Positions 27,007 to 38,838 of a stretch of DNA of 64,000 bases are shown piece by piece (the stretch's first letter is position 1; every line of letters starts with the position of its first letter). The notes below the pieces were generated by a model. The model had not been told where the DNA came from and made no database searches. It saw only the letters and a program-made list of their open reading frames with translations. Made by a program: the position numbers and the translations under genes. Source of the stretch: Neiella holothuriorum (lineage in GTDB: Bacteria; Pseudomonadota; Gammaproteobacteria; Enterobacterales; Neiellaceae); assembly GCF_019457915.1 (NCBI RefSeq), contig NZ_JAHZSS010000016.1:40493-104492 (forward strand), read 5' to 3'.

Positions 27007-28458
27007 TTAACGTGCTAGCTCTTCTAAGAAGTGTCTTACACTTTTGGCAATGCGGGGATAATTTGCTTCTGCACCTTGCCACAGTAGTAAACCATCTTGG
27101 CCAGCTGCTGCGCGTGTTGAAATTGGCTTGCCATCAAAGTGTTTTTGGATAGCTTTGCTGTTAACAATATTGTGTGTGTTAATTAAAAACACTTCACGTT
27201 GGAGCCCTTTGCTTGCCGGGTAAGTATCTTTGACCAGCAACAAACCATCAAACTCACTCAATTCTATTTGCAGGTAATTCTCATCGGACTGCTGAACAGG
27301 TTCGCCAATGATTGCTTCGAAAGATGCATCTAAATAGCTGATCAGGGCAATTTCAAGCTCACCATATACCGCCTTTAGCTGCTCTTTATTTTGGTTTCGC
27401 TTGTAATCACTAACGGCATTGCTCGCTAGGTTTTGTTGCAACCGTTTGATGCTATTAGCAAGGCCATTATTCGTTTTCGTCAATCGTTCAATAGCGAAGC
27501 CTAAGCCTTTCTCGGTACTGCCATACTTTTCTTTTGCAGCAATTTCTGCATCGCGAATACCGCCATATCGATAGGATTTAATCTGTTGCTTATAGCCATC
27601 TCGACCGGTCGATTTATTGTAGCTAGCACCTTGATTCATTTTCTCTTGGCCAATGGCAGCAATAGCGTTGTTGACCGCAGACATGAGTCCAGAGTTCTGG
27701 GCAAATGCCTCTGAACTGCCTTTTTCCACCGAGATTTTCGCTGTAAAACAAAAACCTTCTACCGATTGCCCTATTGCGATAGAGGTACTTTTCGTCTCAA
27801 CGGGCTGCTCACAGTTACCTTCTTTCATTTTCGGCTTTTCAAAGTGCTTGTCTTTGAGCGCTTTTTTAAGTGGTGCATTGCCATTTAGAAAAGTCGCAAG
27901 CTGTGCAGAAAGATCTTTGACGCGCTGTTCGCTGTCGGCCAATTTTTGAATGGTGCTATCGCGCTCGTCATACACCACCTGCATATCAGCAACGTATGCG
28001 GTACGGTTCGCTTCAAGCTGCGCCAGCTCAGCAACGTTGTTAGTCTGCTCTAGCTCTTTCTGGGCAATTTCTTGTCTGCGTAACTGCCGCTTTGCCTCAA
28101 TGCCGTCAACAATCGTGTTGATGTAAGTTGCATACTTTGTTCGAACGCTTTTTGCTTCGATGCCATCGTATGCCAGCGGTAATTCCAGTGGCTTGATGGT
28201 GTCAATCGTTTCCAAGTCGACGTAACGTAACTTAAGGAGCGACGTATGCTCTTCCAAGTAGGTATCAACTTGAGCCTGAGCTGAAAGTTCGATTTCATAC
28301 ACCGAGCGTAATACTTCGTTGTCGTTCTTCTCTACCCAAGTTGGTTCAAGCGGCGGGTGATCCTTTTTCAACACAACATCGCTGCCAAAAAAGGCATGTG
28401 CAGATGATGACATCGCCATCATTGATGCAAAGCTTAAACAAAGAATGCTAGTTCGCAT
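27007..28458 (-). CDS. Exported coiled-coil protein, unknown
   Basis: A 483-residue protein with a clear Sec signal peptide (cleavage after AHA, about residue 22). Residues ~115-195 are strongly helical and probably coiled coil (RQEIAQKELEQTNNVAELAQLE); a second helical stretch is near 325-370. A Cys pair (GNCEQP, EGFCF) could form a disulfide. AAGGAAG is well placed before the ATG. No family is recognised. It lies in the same direction as, but 400 bases downstream of, the Ser/Thr kinase, so linkage is only positional. Confidence 0.6.
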   Translation of the reverse strand: MRTSILCLSFASMMAMSSSAHAFFGSDVVLKKDHPPLEPTWVEKNDNEVLRSVYEIELSAQAQVDTYLEEHTSLLKLRYVDLETIDTIKPLELPLAYDGIEAKSVRTKYATYINTIVDGIEAKRQLRRQEIAQKELEQTNNVAELAQLEANRTAYVADMQVVYDERDSTIQKLADSEQRVKDLSAQLATFLNGNAPLKKALKDKHFEKPKMKEGNCEQPVETKSTSIAIGQSVEGFCFTAKISVEKGSSEAFAQNSGLMSAVNNAIAAIGQEKMNQGASYNKSTGRDGYKQQIKSYRYGGIRDAEIAAKEKYGSTEKGLGFAIERLTKTNNGLANSIKRLQQNLASNAVSDYKRNQNKEQLKAVYGELEIALISYLDASFEAIIGEPVQQSDENYLQIELSEFDGLLLVKDTYPASKGLQREVFLINTHNIVNSKAIQKHFDGKPISTRAAAGQDGLLLWQGAEANYPRIAKSVRHFLEELAR

Positions 28459-28856
28459 TACTCTTCCTTATAAAAACGGGTTAGTTTGATAGGAGCGCCC
28501 ATGTGCTGGCATTGCTCCTTTTAAAATCAGCGTCAATTGCCGTTACGGGCTACTGTGCTTTGTAGCCACGCCGAACGACAGGTACGAATAAACGATTTAT
28601 TTACGCAATTTATTTTGAAAAAAAGAAAAGCGTGTTTGCCACGGCAAATGACCAAACAGCCAAAGATGCCTGACACACTCAATTAGGTTGCGTTAAATTC
28701 GTCAACTCAACGCATAGCCAAAACCTGGCGTTAAGAATGGCGCCCAAAGGCGTTCACAAGGCAATTGTTCGCCCCTTTGTGTTGACCTAAAGGTTTGATA
28801 AGCCGAGCACATTAGCATCAAAAACCAATCATCAACAGGCGCACTAAAGATTTAAT
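28459..28856. other. Intergenic region with a 14-bp inverted repeat
   Basis: TTTGCC-ac-GGCAAA (28635-28648) is a perfect short palindrome about 180 bases before the start of the downstream exported protein, possibly an operator. No reading frame or terminator stands out. Confidence 0.45.
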
Positions 28857-31691
28857 TCATGGCCGCTGTAAACGATTCAAATTGAATATCATCTGTTCAA
28901 TTTTTGATGTGTAAAAATTGCTCGTTTCTGGATAAGACTGCTGAACATGTTGAAGCAACTCGGTGGCATGTTGAGCCGATACGCTAGTGCCATATAAGAA
29001 GACCATTTCGATATAGCGATCTAGCCCGATTGCCAAGCTTGTATTGGAGCTCGGTGGTGTTAACGAGAAGCCTTGCTCACGCCACATGGAAATAAGCGCC
29101 GATGAAGTTGCCGTTGACTGACCCAACACTTGCTCCATGTAAACGGTTTGCGCTAAAAAATCTTGCTCAGAAAGTATTTGGTTTAGTGGAGCTTGTCGCA
29201 CGAATTCAAGTTGTTCAGGAAAGGATCCGGCAATCATCCAGTGCCACGCCATCACCTCAATATTGATGTAATAAATACGTTGGTCTTCAGGTATTTCACC
29301 GTAGCTAGTCGTTACCATATCAAGGTATTGCGCCTCAAAGTCGGCGTACTGCTGTGTTAGAGCGCCAATACGCTGCTGATCGCGCTGCAGAATTGCGAGT
29401 GTTAATTGAGCTAACAGCAGGCCACTGTGATGAACTTCAGGATCCATGGTGTAAACCGATGATTGGGCGGAGTTGACGACTTGCTCCGCTTGATCAATTT
29501 GGCCGAGTTCAATCGCTCTGATGGCTTGCACATTCAACTGTTGGTTCAACGGTGCGCTAGAAGCCTTATATTCCGCCGTTAACGATTGTTGCTTGCGTTG
29601 CCAATGGGCAACTTTTTGATGATAGCTTTCCCCTTCTAGTGGATTCATCTCCGCATACAAGGCGGCAAAGCTTTTACGCACCTTGTAGTCGGTCGACTGA
29701 AACAACTGATTTTGTAGCACCGTGTAAGCTTGGTTATCTGGGTAATCGAATACCAGTAAGCCGACGCTTCCTAAATAGTTCTGTTGACTCACATTTAGCG
29801 TTTGACGGCGCTGATAAAGCGCATCGACCGCTGGCCGTAGCGCCTGCTTGAAATCAGGGTTTAAAGGGGTAGTCATCACCACATGATTGAGAAATCTAGA
29901 TGATGGGTAATGCTGAATAACAATGTTGAATAGCGCCAATTGGTCATCGTCGCTGAGTGTTGACCACTGCTGCGTTTTTACTAACGCGGCAAGCATTTTT
30001 CTTACTTGATCAATTTGCCGTTGCCGAATTTCCGGCTCAAAAGGCATCACAATTCCAAACGAATAAATGGTAGCGATAAGCTTTTGAGCCGGCATGGTCT
30101 GAACCGATGCTGCTAAATCAATGTCTGCGATTAGCGCTCGCGCAACATCCGAACCGGCTGCTTCAGTCGGTAATAACTGAGGTTGCTTCAATAGCTCAAT
30201 ATCGTGATGAAAAGAACGAGAGAAATAGCCTCGCCCTTCTTCTTGTGCCAAGCCTTGCGCTCGTAAATACCACGCTTGCCATTGCCACAGTGGATTTTGT
30301 GCCTGCATGATCGGTTGGAGTCGTTTCAATACCTCGATGGCTAGCGCAGGCTGATTACTTCGGACTAAGCCTTTCACCAGAATCATGCCGGTTTTAATAC
30401 GTGCATCAGCTAACAGCTGAGCTTCATGTTCCAACCAGTCGTGCGTTGCAGCTTGGTACAACTCTTCCACAGTAAGCGATTGATAAACATAACTAAGAGA
30501 TGGCAAGTTGGCATTCATGGTTCGCTCAAAGTGAGTAATCACCTGATTCGCGGAACGTTGCTCAACTAAAAGCCGCTGCGTGTGTAGATACGAAAGGATA
30601 GAAAAACCCAGCAAACCACTTAACAACAATCCGATTGCCGTCGCTTGCCACGGATTTTGCCGGCAAAACTTACTCGCTCGATACCAACGGTCGGCGCGAT
30701 AACCCAGGACGGGCAATCCTTGCCGCCAATTTCTGAGTTCGGCTAATAACGCGCTGGCGTGCTCAAAGCGTCGTTCTGCGTTGTGATCCGTTGCTTTGGC
30801 AACAATCCAGTCGAGCTCTTGGCGCTGTTGACGCGAAAGCTCAACGCAATCGCTCAATATTAATTGAAGTAGCAAGCCAAGTGAGTACACATCAGATTGA
30901 GAATGGTGCCAGCGCCCTTGTTGTTGCTCCGGTGATGACCATTGCTTGGAAAACCCTTGTATATAGCTGCCCTCGCCCTTGTTTAACCCAACATCATCAA
31001 TTCCTTTGGCTAGCCCTAAATCGATAATTTTCAGCTGGTTATCCGAGCTAATCATAATGTTTTGTGGCTTGAGATCAGCATGGAAAATATGCTTCCGATG
31101 GGCATAACTCATTGCACCCAGTAGCTGCTCACATAACTGGTAGCGGCACGACAGAGAAAGCTTCGGCAACTGTTGCGCTAAATAGTCGTCGAGGGTGTCG
31201 CCTCGAATCAGCTCCATCACGATGCATGCCTGCCCTTCCAACTCCGACACACCATAGACCTGGCAGATATTGGCGTGATTCAGCTCGATTAAACTGGCCG
31301 CTTCTCGATAGAAATATTTGTTGAGGTCGCCTTGTGCAACCACGTCATTGCGCAATAGTTTTACCGCCGCATGATGCAACGTTTGGTCATGGCGCCCTTT
31401 TACCTGCTGATGAGCGGCAAACACACGCCCCATTCCGCCTTTGCTCGACAACATGCTGGTGATCTCAAAGCCCATCACCTGTTTGCCAACATAGTGTTGC
31501 TCATCAACTGCGCCAGCACTTAATCGTTGCTGGAGCCAGTCATCCTCCATATCGGCGTCAGTGCCGAGCGACAGCATGCCAGCTAAATCCTTCGCGAGTT
31601 TTGCATCCGTTTCCGATAGCGCCAACAGACGCTGCTTCTGCTGTTGCTGATCAAGCGCCAACAGCTCAACATATAGCGCTGATGCATCCAT
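28857..31691 (-). CDS. Transmembrane Ser/Thr protein kinase with TPR-like sensor region
   Basis: A 944-residue kinase. The kinase domain (~72-325) has a Gly-loop variant SSKGGMGRV, Lys111 (AAVKLL), catalytic HADLKPQN (Asp206 in place of the classic HRD context), metal-binding IDLGLA (Asp224, DLG variant) and SPEQ. One membrane helix follows (~348-369). The ~570-residue C-terminal region is all-helical and TPR-like, and would lie in the periplasm as the sensor. The gene overlaps the ECF-like sigma gene by one base (TAATG). Sigma-kinase pairs of this type act by direct phosphorylation of the sigma factor (as with EcfP/PknT in Vibrio parahaemolyticus). Confidence 0.9.
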   Translation of the reverse strand: MDASALYVELLALDQQQQKQRLLALSETDAKLAKDLAGMLSLGTDADMEDDWLQQRLSAGAVDEQHYVGKQVMGFEITSMLSSKGGMGRVFAAHQQVKGRHDQTLHHAAVKLLRNDVVAQGDLNKYFYREAASLIELNHANICQVYGVSELEGQACIVMELIRGDTLDDYLAQQLPKLSLSCRYQLCEQLLGAMSYAHRKHIFHADLKPQNIMISSDNQLKIIDLGLAKGIDDVGLNKGEGSYIQGFSKQWSSPEQQQGRWHHSQSDVYSLGLLLQLILSDCVELSRQQRQELDWIVAKATDHNAERRFEHASALLAELRNWRQGLPVLGYRADRWYRASKFCRQNPWQATAIGLLLSGLLGFSILSYLHTQRLLVEQRSANQVITHFERTMNANLPSLSYVYQSLTVEELYQAATHDWLEHEAQLLADARIKTGMILVKGLVRSNQPALAIEVLKRLQPIMQAQNPLWQWQAWYLRAQGLAQEEGRGYFSRSFHHDIELLKQPQLLPTEAAGSDVARALIADIDLAASVQTMPAQKLIATIYSFGIVMPFEPEIRQRQIDQVRKMLAALVKTQQWSTLSDDDQLALFNIVIQHYPSSRFLNHVVMTTPLNPDFKQALRPAVDALYQRRQTLNVSQQNYLGSVGLLVFDYPDNQAYTVLQNQLFQSTDYKVRKSFAALYAEMNPLEGESYHQKVAHWQRKQQSLTAEYKASSAPLNQQLNVQAIRAIELGQIDQAEQVVNSAQSSVYTMDPEVHHSGLLLAQLTLAILQRDQQRIGALTQQYADFEAQYLDMVTTSYGEIPEDQRIYYINIEVMAWHWMIAGSFPEQLEFVRQAPLNQILSEQDFLAQTVYMEQVLGQSTATSSALISMWREQGFSLTPPSSNTSLAIGLDRYIEMVFLYGTSVSAQHATELLQHVQQSYPETSNFYTSKIEQMIFNLNRLQRP

Positions 31692-32281
31692 TAACTAGAC
31701 AACCGTTTTTTCAACCAAGCTGCAGCAAAGCGCACGTCGTTATCAACAGTTCTTGGGGAAATATCGAGTAGATCAGCAATTTGGTAGTTGGCGACAAATG
31801 CAAAATGTTTGAATTCAAACACCTGAAACTGACGAGGGTAATGCTGCCTTAGTTCCTCCAACGCGCAGTAAAGATCATGATTTGATTCGAATTGATAATT
31901 CAGCGCTTGCGGTAAAAGTTGTTGAAACTCGCGCAATGCAGCTTGTTTGTTTTCGTTTTCTAGCGCCACTTGATGATGCGGTTTACCGAACAGTAAATGC
32001 CACACAGAAATCCTGACATACTCAAAGAATTCACGCCGATTCTCGATTGGCGTTTCATCATTTCGCCACTTATACAGTTTAACAATCGACTCATTCGCCA
32101 ATTCAGTCACCGAGCTATCCTGCAATAAGGTTTCCGTTGGCCTGCGCGACTGTATGAGCCGGCTGATAATGGATCGAACATCCTGATAAGCGTGCTCGAT
32201 CAATTCTTTGCTGGCATTTTTATCTCGGCTTTGCCAGCGGAGCAATAGTTGGGTCGCATGCTCTACTTCGTTCAACGACAT
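31691..32281 (-). CDS. ECF-like RNA polymerase sigma factor, kinase-linked
   Basis: A 196-residue sigma factor with region 2 (SSVTELANESIVKLYKW, FFEYVRISVWHLL) and region 4 (NYQIADLLDISPRTVDNDV helix-turn-helix). It fits the ECF subgroup with divergent region 2.2 that is coupled to Ser/Thr kinases instead of anti-sigma factors. No anti-sigma gene is present. It overlaps the kinase start, so they are co-translated. Target promoters are not identifiable here. Confidence 0.88.
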   Translation of the reverse strand: MSLNEVEHATQLLLRWQSRDKNASKELIEHAYQDVRSIISRLIQSRRPTETLLQDSSVTELANESIVKLYKWRNDETPIENRREFFEYVRISVWHLLFGKPHHQVALENENKQAALREFQQLLPQALNYQFESNHDLYCALEELRQHYPRQFQVFEFKHFAFVANYQIADLLDISPRTVDNDVRFAAAWLKKRLSS

Positions 32282-32605
32282 CTAATCAACATCCATAGCG
32301 ATATTTCGCTAACAAACAACACATTAACAGCTTGCGAGAATACGTTTTCTATATCGTTATATCCACGTCTATCGACATTCAGGTTTGCCGGCTGCGGTCT
32401 GGTGAATTCTGTATTAACGCATTTTCTCGCTCCATTGAGTTTAAAATGCATAAAGTGACGGAATTGCCCTGCTGTTTGTGCCTTATTGTGAAGTCATGTG
32501 AACAATGATGCGCTTTGCATACCGATTTGGATTGGCAATACGGGCTATCTCGACTAGGATCGCAGAGTGTTTTTTGAAGCCAATATTCTCAAACAAGGAC
32601 GAACG
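32282..32605. other. Divergent promoter region, sigma factor / 32606 gene
   Basis: About 320 bases without a gene. Both flanking genes would be driven from here. I see no clear -35/-10 pair, operator or hairpin that I would defend. Confidence 0.45.
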
Positions 32606-33175
32606 ATGAAAAGTAAACTTTTAAGCTTATTCCTAGGCTTAGTTCTCATACCCTACAGTTGGGCACTTACCGCACTCGATCAGCCAACACTCGAAGCTGC
32701 ACTCAACACCATGGCCGATATAACTGCTTTAGCAGAACAACACCCTGAGTGGGAAAATCAAGGCGAAGAACAGGACTTCTTTGCTGATGATGGCTCCGGC
32801 TTTGTCGGTCACTTAAAATCCGTTGGTGCTTATGATGAAATCAACAAAATTGCTAAAGAACATGGCTTTAGCAATATTGAAGAAGGATTTGATGTCTTTC
32901 GTCGCGCCATGCTGGCCGGCATGACCTTGCAATTCGAAGCAATGGGCATGGATTTTCAAACCTTAACGACATCCATCACCCAGCGCATGGCTGCGATGCA
33001 GCAAAATGGCGCGTCTGCCGAAATGCTTGCCGAACAACAAGCGCAACTAGATGAATTTAACAGCATGGCCGCGGCCATGAGCTCAATTTCAGACAACGAT
33101 AAAGCAGCAATGAAGCAGCATGCCAGCTGGTTTTTCCAAACGTTGGAACAAATGGGACTGGAAGGCGCGCAATAA
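32606..33175 (+). CDS. Exported helical protein, unknown
   Basis: A 189-residue protein with a signal peptide (MKSKLLSLFLGLVLIPYSWA). The mature part is helical, acidic and Met/Gln-rich (MAAMQQNGASAEMLAEQQ). ATG 32606 has AAGGA at 6-base spacing; a longer form starting upstream would bury the signal. It is divergent from the sigma-kinase operon and may be controlled by it. No family is recognised. Confidence 0.6.
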   Translation: MKSKLLSLFLGLVLIPYSWALTALDQPTLEAALNTMADITALAEQHPEWENQGEEQDFFADDGSGFVGHLKSVGAYDEINKIAKEHGFSNIEEGFDVFRRAMLAGMTLQFEAMGMDFQTLTTSITQRMAAMQQNGASAEMLAEQQAQLDEFNSMAAAMSSISDNDKAAMKQHASWFFQTLEQMGLEGAQ

Positions 33176-33378
33176 TTCACGCCACAGTTCACGCCAGTAC
33201 GATGAAGAGTTGATCTTGAAGCATTTTAGCCAAACTGGTTTCCTGTCTTCGCGCAACAATACCGTCAGCCAAGCGCTTGTTTGGCTGACATCACCATTCT
33301 TATAGTTAACTTCGCCATTCTTTGCTTACTCAACTAATATCAACTACAAAACAAGATGTTAGTAAGACACTTCAACTT

Positions 33379-36300
33379 ATGGAAACAACCCGCTTGGCTT
33401 CTTTTCCTGCAATATATAGGTGCTTCGGCGCAGTTTTAGCGTGGTTAGTTTTGGCGCAGATATGTCTTTATCACCCGATCAGTACCGCTCGCGATTTAAG
33501 TTATCTCTCAGAGCAAGAGCAACTCTGGATCCAACGGACGCCCAGCATTCGTGTTGCTCCCGATGCCAATATCTATCCGTATGCATTTATTGGTGACAAT
33601 GGTGAGTTTGCAGGTATTTCTCGAAATTATTTAAACGAAATCAGCAAACTAACAGGTATTACATTCAAATATCAGCTTGGCCTCACTTGGTCACAAATGA
33701 TGGACGGCATTGCTAATCATGATATTGATGTTGTACCCATGATTTTTGTTGATGACGCTAAACGCAGCTTCATCAATTTTTCCAATGACTACATCCATCA
33801 CTCAGAGTACTTATTTACCGATGAATCGGCGCCGAGATTAGGCTATACATCAGCACTGAGTGGCCGCTCAATCGCTGTGGTAGAAGGCTTTCAGCTCGAG
33901 ACTTGGCTATCACAACGCTACCCCAATATTCCCTTGGTTCGCTATAAGTCCGTCGCTCATTGCTTGCGAGCGGTGAATACTGGCGAAGTATTTGGCACCA
34001 TCATTGATTTACCAACGGCGCTGTACCTCAAGAAAACGCTGCAATTATCCAATGTTAGACAAAACATGCAGATATCTGAGAGGCGTCACATTCCCATTCA
34101 TATGGGCATTAGCAAGCAACATCCGTTGCTCACCAGCATTATCAATAAAACCTTAAAGAAAATTCCTTTAGCCACGAAAAACGCCATTGCCAGACATTGG
34201 TTGGCCGATAGTCAATCCAAGCGGGCATTAACGGGTGCATTCGGGTATGGCCGGCGGCCATTTATGTATGACCAAAGTTCCGAGTTAGGCGCTGAATTTG
34301 CGGTAGTGCGCCATGTATTGTCGCAAATGGGTTACCGCATCAATCGGGCAGAACAGATCCCAGTTTCTCGATCCGTTAGCGTATTGAATGATGATGAAAG
34401 TATTGATTTTTCCGTCACGCCATATCTTCCAGATGATGATGATTATTACTACTCAGAGCCCTTTATTGATCTAGAAGTGGCGGCATTAACGCAAAAGAAA
34501 GATGGCATTAATTTGGCATCAATACAGGACTTAAAGGGCCTGAAAGTTTCGGCCTATCGAAGAGCCAAAGAACAACTCGATGAGGAGTATTTGCAATTAA
34601 TTGAAGCCAATCATCTGGAGTATATGGAATACACGTCAATTCCAAATTCGATCGATCACTTCCTTAAAGGCGATGCTCAGGTACTCGTTAGCAACCCAAA
34701 AATGTTGCATTGGGCAATACAGCATTCCGGCACCACCAACATCAAAACCGAAGACATCAGCGAGCATCAGATCTTTTCACATCAATATGGGCTGCGAGTA
34801 GCGTTTCGCAATGAAACGCTAAGGGACAAATTTAATACAGCGCTAGCGCGCCTTAAGAGCACGCCAGAATATTCCGACATTCTAAACTTGTATTTCAATT
34901 CGGATTTCACTCTACAAATAGAACGCGCCGACTTAATCGCTGAGGTTATCGCGCCTTATGTGTTCAACAATGACATCAGCGGCTTAAATAGTATTCTCCA
35001 TATCTTTCAGCAAGACAGTAATATCAAGGCGATTCGAGTTGAGTCAGAATCACCTAAATCGGTGTTAATACGGCTACAGCAACACAATGGCGAGTTGACT
35101 GCCGTTGAAGCCATTAATGCCGAAGATCTCGTCGTTATATCGAAAGAAAGTTATTACCAAGAAGCGGGCAGTAGCTTGATGGTCGGCCGCATACATCTGT
35201 ATTTACAAGCCGATACACCACAACAAATCAATTCAGCGCACATACCCGATCTCTCTCAATTTAATTTTCTGAGTAGCGAACAGCTGACTTACTTACGCCA
35301 ACGTTATGAGTCTTACGGTCTGTCCGGCCAGTTACTTAATCTCACCTACGAAGAACGCTCGTGGTTAGCCCAAAATCCGGTGATTCAAGTTGCCGTTGAC
35401 CCAGCCGCATTGCCACTGGAATCATTTGACGGAAATGGAAATTTTATTGGCATCGTTGCCGATTACCTCTCGCTTCTCAGTGAACAAAGCGGGATTGTGT
35501 TCGAGCCCGTCGAGGTGGCGAGTTGGAGCGAGTCAGTCACACTGATTGAGCAACGAAGCACGCCCATGGCATCTGCTGCCATTGGCAATCCCTTGCTGGC
35601 ATTGGACTATTTAGCAGCGCAACCTTTTGTCACATCCGATGTTGCATTTGCCATTCACCAAAGTGCAGCTGATCGTTACTCGCCCGATCAATTAACTGGC
35701 CTTAAAATCGGCATCATTCGTGGCGCGTCACAAACAGACGTTATTATGGATAACTACCCAGGTGTTGATTGGCAACTTCTCGACAACACCCAACAAGCGC
35801 TGCAGCAAGTTTCATCAGGCCAACTCGATGGCACCGTCGACTCTTTAGTCGTGCTCAATTACCTCATTCAAACCAAAGGGCTAACCAACTTAAAAATCGG
35901 TGGGAAATTTAACCATGCGGTTGCCTCAACGCTGTACACCTTGAAGTCAGAAAAGCTTTTGCGCGGTATTATTGCGAAAGCACAACGCACCATTAGTCAA
36001 CAGCAACGAGACACCATCGTACTCAATTGGGTGCCCGACAATGTTGTTGAAAAAGCAGATTACACCTTGGTTTGGCGAATTGGTGCTGGCGCCTTTGTCA
36101 TTTTACTGGTGGTAATCGTCTGGAACCGTAAACTGTCAGCCCACATTCGTGCCCGAGAAGCGGCCGAAGCCAAATTGCAGCAGCGCGAACAATTGCTGTT
36201 CACCATACTCAACTCGGCGCCCATTGGCGTTGCTATTATGCAACGGCAGGTCTTTGTCTTCTCTAATCAAACCTTTAATGATCTGATTGGTTGCCAGACC

Positions 36301-38808
36301 GGTGACACCTACCAGCCGGGCAAACATTCCTATTATTGCGATGAAGAGCTGCGTCAACAACATATCCAACTTCGAAAAGACCAAGGGTTTGTTGCCACTA
36401 CAGAAATTGAATTATGCCGGCCCGATGGCAGCAAGTTTCGCTGCTTAACTAGTTTCAGCGATACCGAGTTTCGCAGCCAACAAGCCACCTTGGTGTGGTG
36501 CTACGACATTAATAAAATTGCCCTGTTGACACAGCAACTCAGTCAAGCAAAAGAAGATGCAGAGCAGGCCAACCAGGCTAAATCAGACTTCCTCGCGAAT
36601 ATGAGTCACGAAATTCGTACACCAATGAATGCCATCATTGGTATGACGCATTTAGCACTCAATGGTGACCTTCCGCGTAAATCCAAAAACTACCTACGTA
36701 AAGTCGAGCATGCAGCTGCCTCGCTGCTGGGGATCATCAACGACATTCTCGACTTTTCAAAAATCGAAGCTGGCAAATTAGACATGGAAGTGCTGGATAT
36801 CAGCTTGCGCGATATTCTTGATAACCTGCTTACTCTCATTCAAGTCAAAGCCCAGCAGAAAGGCGTTGAGTTAGTTATTGATATCGGCGCTGATGTACCC
36901 AACAATTTGATGGGCGACCCGCTACGTATCAGCCAAATTTTGACCAACTTAGCCAGCAACGCGATTAAGTTTACTGATCATGGTGAAATCATTTTTTCGG
37001 TGCGCCTATTACAACAAACAGCCGATCAATGTCAGCTTTGTTTTTCCGTTAAAGATACCGGCATTGGTATTAGCCCTGAACAGCAACGCAAATTATTTCA
37101 ATCGTTTACTCAGGCGGACTCGTCCACAACGCGTCAATACGGCGGCACTGGCCTGGGCTTGACCATCTGCCGCAAGCTTGTTGAGCTGATGGGCGGTAAC
37201 ATCTGGATTGAGAGCGAAATCGGTCAAGGCAGCAACTTCCAATTTAACGCTTGGCTTAAATTGAATCCGGATCGCGCCGCGTCAAGAGCGCTCGGCTCAG
37301 CTAATTCGTTGGCTGATTTAACCGTACTAGTTGTGGATGACAACGAGCCGGCAAGCGAGGTGATGTCATCCATCATTTCATCGTTTGGTTGTGAGGTGTT
37401 CACGGCCAATTCCGGCGCAGCTGCCGTGGACATGGCTGTAGCCGCACCAATTGATGTTGCTATCGTCGACTGGAACATGCCGGAAATGGACGGCATAGAA
37501 ACCTGTCAGCAATTACGACAAAACAAACCGGAGCTGCATTGCATCCTCATTTCAGCCTATGATCATCAAGGTTTTCGTCACAAGGCTGAGCAGGCTGGAA
37601 TCAACAGCTATCTCCCCAAACCTATTACAGCATCGGTCATTTACAATGAGCTTATTCGTCAAGCAGGCCTTGATTTAGCGCTTTATCAATCCGATGCCGA
37701 TCAACACAAGCAGCAACAGTTACAACGTCAACAACTCAGCCAATGCCACATTTTGTTAGTAGAAGATAACGAATTAAATCAAGAGCTAGCATTGGAGTTA
37801 CTGAGCGATTTGGGCGTCTCCGCCAAATTGGCAAATAACGGCGAGGAAGCCATTGCAATGGCCAAGCAGGAGTCATTTGATGGCATCCTGATGGATATCC
37901 AAATGCCAATTATGGATGGTTATTCAGCCACGCAAGCGATTCGAAAATTTTTACCCGATTTGCCCATTATTGCCATGACGGCCAATGCCATGGCCGGTGA
38001 TCGTGAAAAAGTACTGCAAGCACAAATGAACGATTATATTTCCAAGCCTATCGATTTCGATGCCATGATAGCCACGATGGCCAAGTGGTTTAACGCCGGT
38101 AGCGCTCCCCGCGCGGAGGCTTCTGACATAGAACAAACCACATCACCGCAGGAACAGGCTGATGAACTGGCCGTGCTTGATCAACAAGCAGGGCTTTCTA
38201 CCTGCAATAACAAAGTCGCGCTCTACCACAAACTGTTAGCAAAATTCATTAGTGGTCAGGCTCAATTTGCTAACGAATTCCGCCAAGCTTGGGGCGAATT
38301 AGACTGGCAAACCGCCACGCGCTTGGCCCATACCTTAAAAGGCAACGCTGGCAATATAGGCGCCCTGCAATTAAGACAATCAGCCGATGTGCTTGAGATC
38401 AATTGCCAGAAAAACCTTGATGCTGGCGCGACTCCCAATAACGACTTTGAAGCCAGCAACGAGCACATCGAAACCTTATTGCTCAACTGCGACAAGCACT
38501 TACAGCAAGCTACAGATAAAATTCAACAACTGCTCGACTCGAGTGCTGACTCATCGTCAAGCAACGCTTCATTGAGCCAAGATGGCATCAACATTCTTGC
38601 CGAACACATCAACAAGGTGCGACTACTGCTTAGTGATTACGACGCTGAAGCCGTCGACTTAATCGAACAGCTGGCGGAATACGACTACCCCGCCGCTATC
38701 GCGCAGCAGTTAGAGCGTATTGAGCATCATGCTGGCGAATATGATTTTGATACCGCACTGGCCGAGTTAGAGCAACTCGCGATCACCATAGAACAACTGA
38801 ACATATAA
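33379..38808 (+). CDS. BvgS/EvgS-like hybrid sensor histidine kinase with three solute-binding domains
   Basis: A phosphorelay kinase of about 1,809 residues. Order: N-terminal anchor (~14-31), three periplasmic SBP_bac_3-type domains (about 45-280, 285-515 and 660-890; the second is more divergent), membrane helix (~895-917), PAS (~940-1040), HisKA with His1077 (SHEIRTP), HATPase ([16 protein letters not shown]), receiver 1 (Asp1364), receiver 2 (Asp1506) and HPt (His1651). ATG 33379 is used; no good ribosome binding site is visible for it or for the in-frame TTG at 33322, so the start is uncertain. Signals of this family are small molecules or redox state. No cognate response regulator with DNA-binding domain is adjacent. 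Confidence 0.92.
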   Translation: METTRLASFPAIYRCFGAVLAWLVLAQICLYHPISTARDLSYLSEQEQLWIQRTPSIRVAPDANIYPYAFIGDNGEFAGISRNYLNEISKLTGITFKYQLGLTWSQMMDGIANHDIDVVPMIFVDDAKRSFINFSNDYIHHSEYLFTDESAPRLGYTSALSGRSIAVVEGFQLETWLSQRYPNIPLVRYKSVAHCLRAVNTGEVFGTIIDLPTALYLKKTLQLSNVRQNMQISERRHIPIHMGISKQHPLLTSIINKTLKKIPLATKNAIARHWLADSQSKRALTGAFGYGRRPFMYDQSSELGAEFAVVRHVLSQMGYRINRAEQIPVSRSVSVLNDDESIDFSVTPYLPDDDDYYYSEPFIDLEVAALTQKKDGINLASIQDLKGLKVSAYRRAKEQLDEEYLQLIEANHLEYMEYTSIPNSIDHFLKGDAQVLVSNPKMLHWAIQHSGTTNIKTEDISEHQIFSHQYGLRVAFRNETLRDKFNTALARLKSTPEYSDILNLYFNSDFTLQIERADLIAEVIAPYVFNNDISGLNSILHIFQQDSNIKAIRVESESPKSVLIRLQQHNGELTAVEAINAEDLVVISKESYYQEAGSSLMVGRIHLYLQADTPQQINSAHIPDLSQFNFLSSEQLTYLRQRYESYGLSGQLLNLTYEERSWLAQNPVIQVAVDPAALPLESFDGNGNFIGIVADYLSLLSEQSGIVFEPVEVASWSESVTLIEQRSTPMASAAIGNPLLALDYLAAQPFVTSDVAFAIHQSAADRYSPDQLTGLKIGIIRGASQTDVIMDNYPGVDWQLLDNTQQALQQVSSGQLDGTVDSLVVLNYLIQTKGLTNLKIGGKFNHAVASTLYTLKSEKLLRGIIAKAQRTISQQQRDTIVLNWVPDNVVEKADYTLVWRIGAGAFVILLVVIVWNRKLSAHIRAREAAEAKLQQREQLLFTILNSAPIGVAIMQRQVFVFSNQTFNDLIGCQTGDTYQPGKHSYYCDEELRQQHIQLRKDQGFVATTEIELCRPDGSKFRCLTSFSDTEFRSQQATLVWCYDINKIALLTQQLSQAKEDAEQANQAKSDFLANMSHEIRTPMNAIIGMTHLALNGDLPRKSKNYLRKVEHAAASLLGIINDILDFSKIEAGKLDMEVLDISLRDILDNLLTLIQVKAQQKGVELVIDIGADVPNNLMGDPLRISQILTNLASNAIKFTDHGEIIFSVRLLQQTADQCQLCFSVKDTGIGISPEQQRKLFQSFTQADSSTTRQYGGTGLGLTICRKLVELMGGNIWIESEIGQGSNFQFNAWLKLNPDRAASRALGSANSLADLTVLVVDDNEPASEVMSSIISSFGCEVFTANSGAAAVDMAVAAPIDVAIVDWNMPEMDGIETCQQLRQNKPELHCILISAYDHQGFRHKAEQAGINSYLPKPITASVIYNELIRQAGLDLALYQSDADQHKQQQLQRQQLSQCHILLVEDNELNQELALELLSDLGVSAKLANNGEEAIAMAKQESFDGILMDIQMPIMDGYSATQAIRKFLPDLPIIAMTANAMAGDREKVLQAQMNDYISKPIDFDAMIATMAKWFNAGSAPRAEASDIEQTTSPQEQADELAVLDQQAGLSTCNNKVALYHKLLAKFISGQAQFANEFRQAWGELDWQTATRLAHTLKGNAGNIGALQLRQSADVLEINCQKNLDAGATPNNDFEASNEHIETLLLNCDKHLQQATDKIQQLLDSSADSSSSNASLSQDGINILAEHINKVRLLLSDYDAEAVDLIEQLAEYDYPAAIAQQLERIEHHAGEYDFDTALAELEQLAITIEQLNI

Positions 38809-38811
38809 AAA

Positions 38812-38838
38812 AGCCCGCAGTACTAGAGGCTGCGGGCT
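38812..38838 (-). terminator. Strong hairpin with T-run on the minus strand
   Basis: AGCCCGCAG and CTGCGGGCT form a perfect 9-bp stem. On the minus strand seven T residues follow, the mark of an intrinsic terminator; on the plus strand, where the histidine kinase ends, no T-run follows. No annotated leftward gene ends here, which points to an unannotated minus-strand transcript. Confidence 0.7.
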
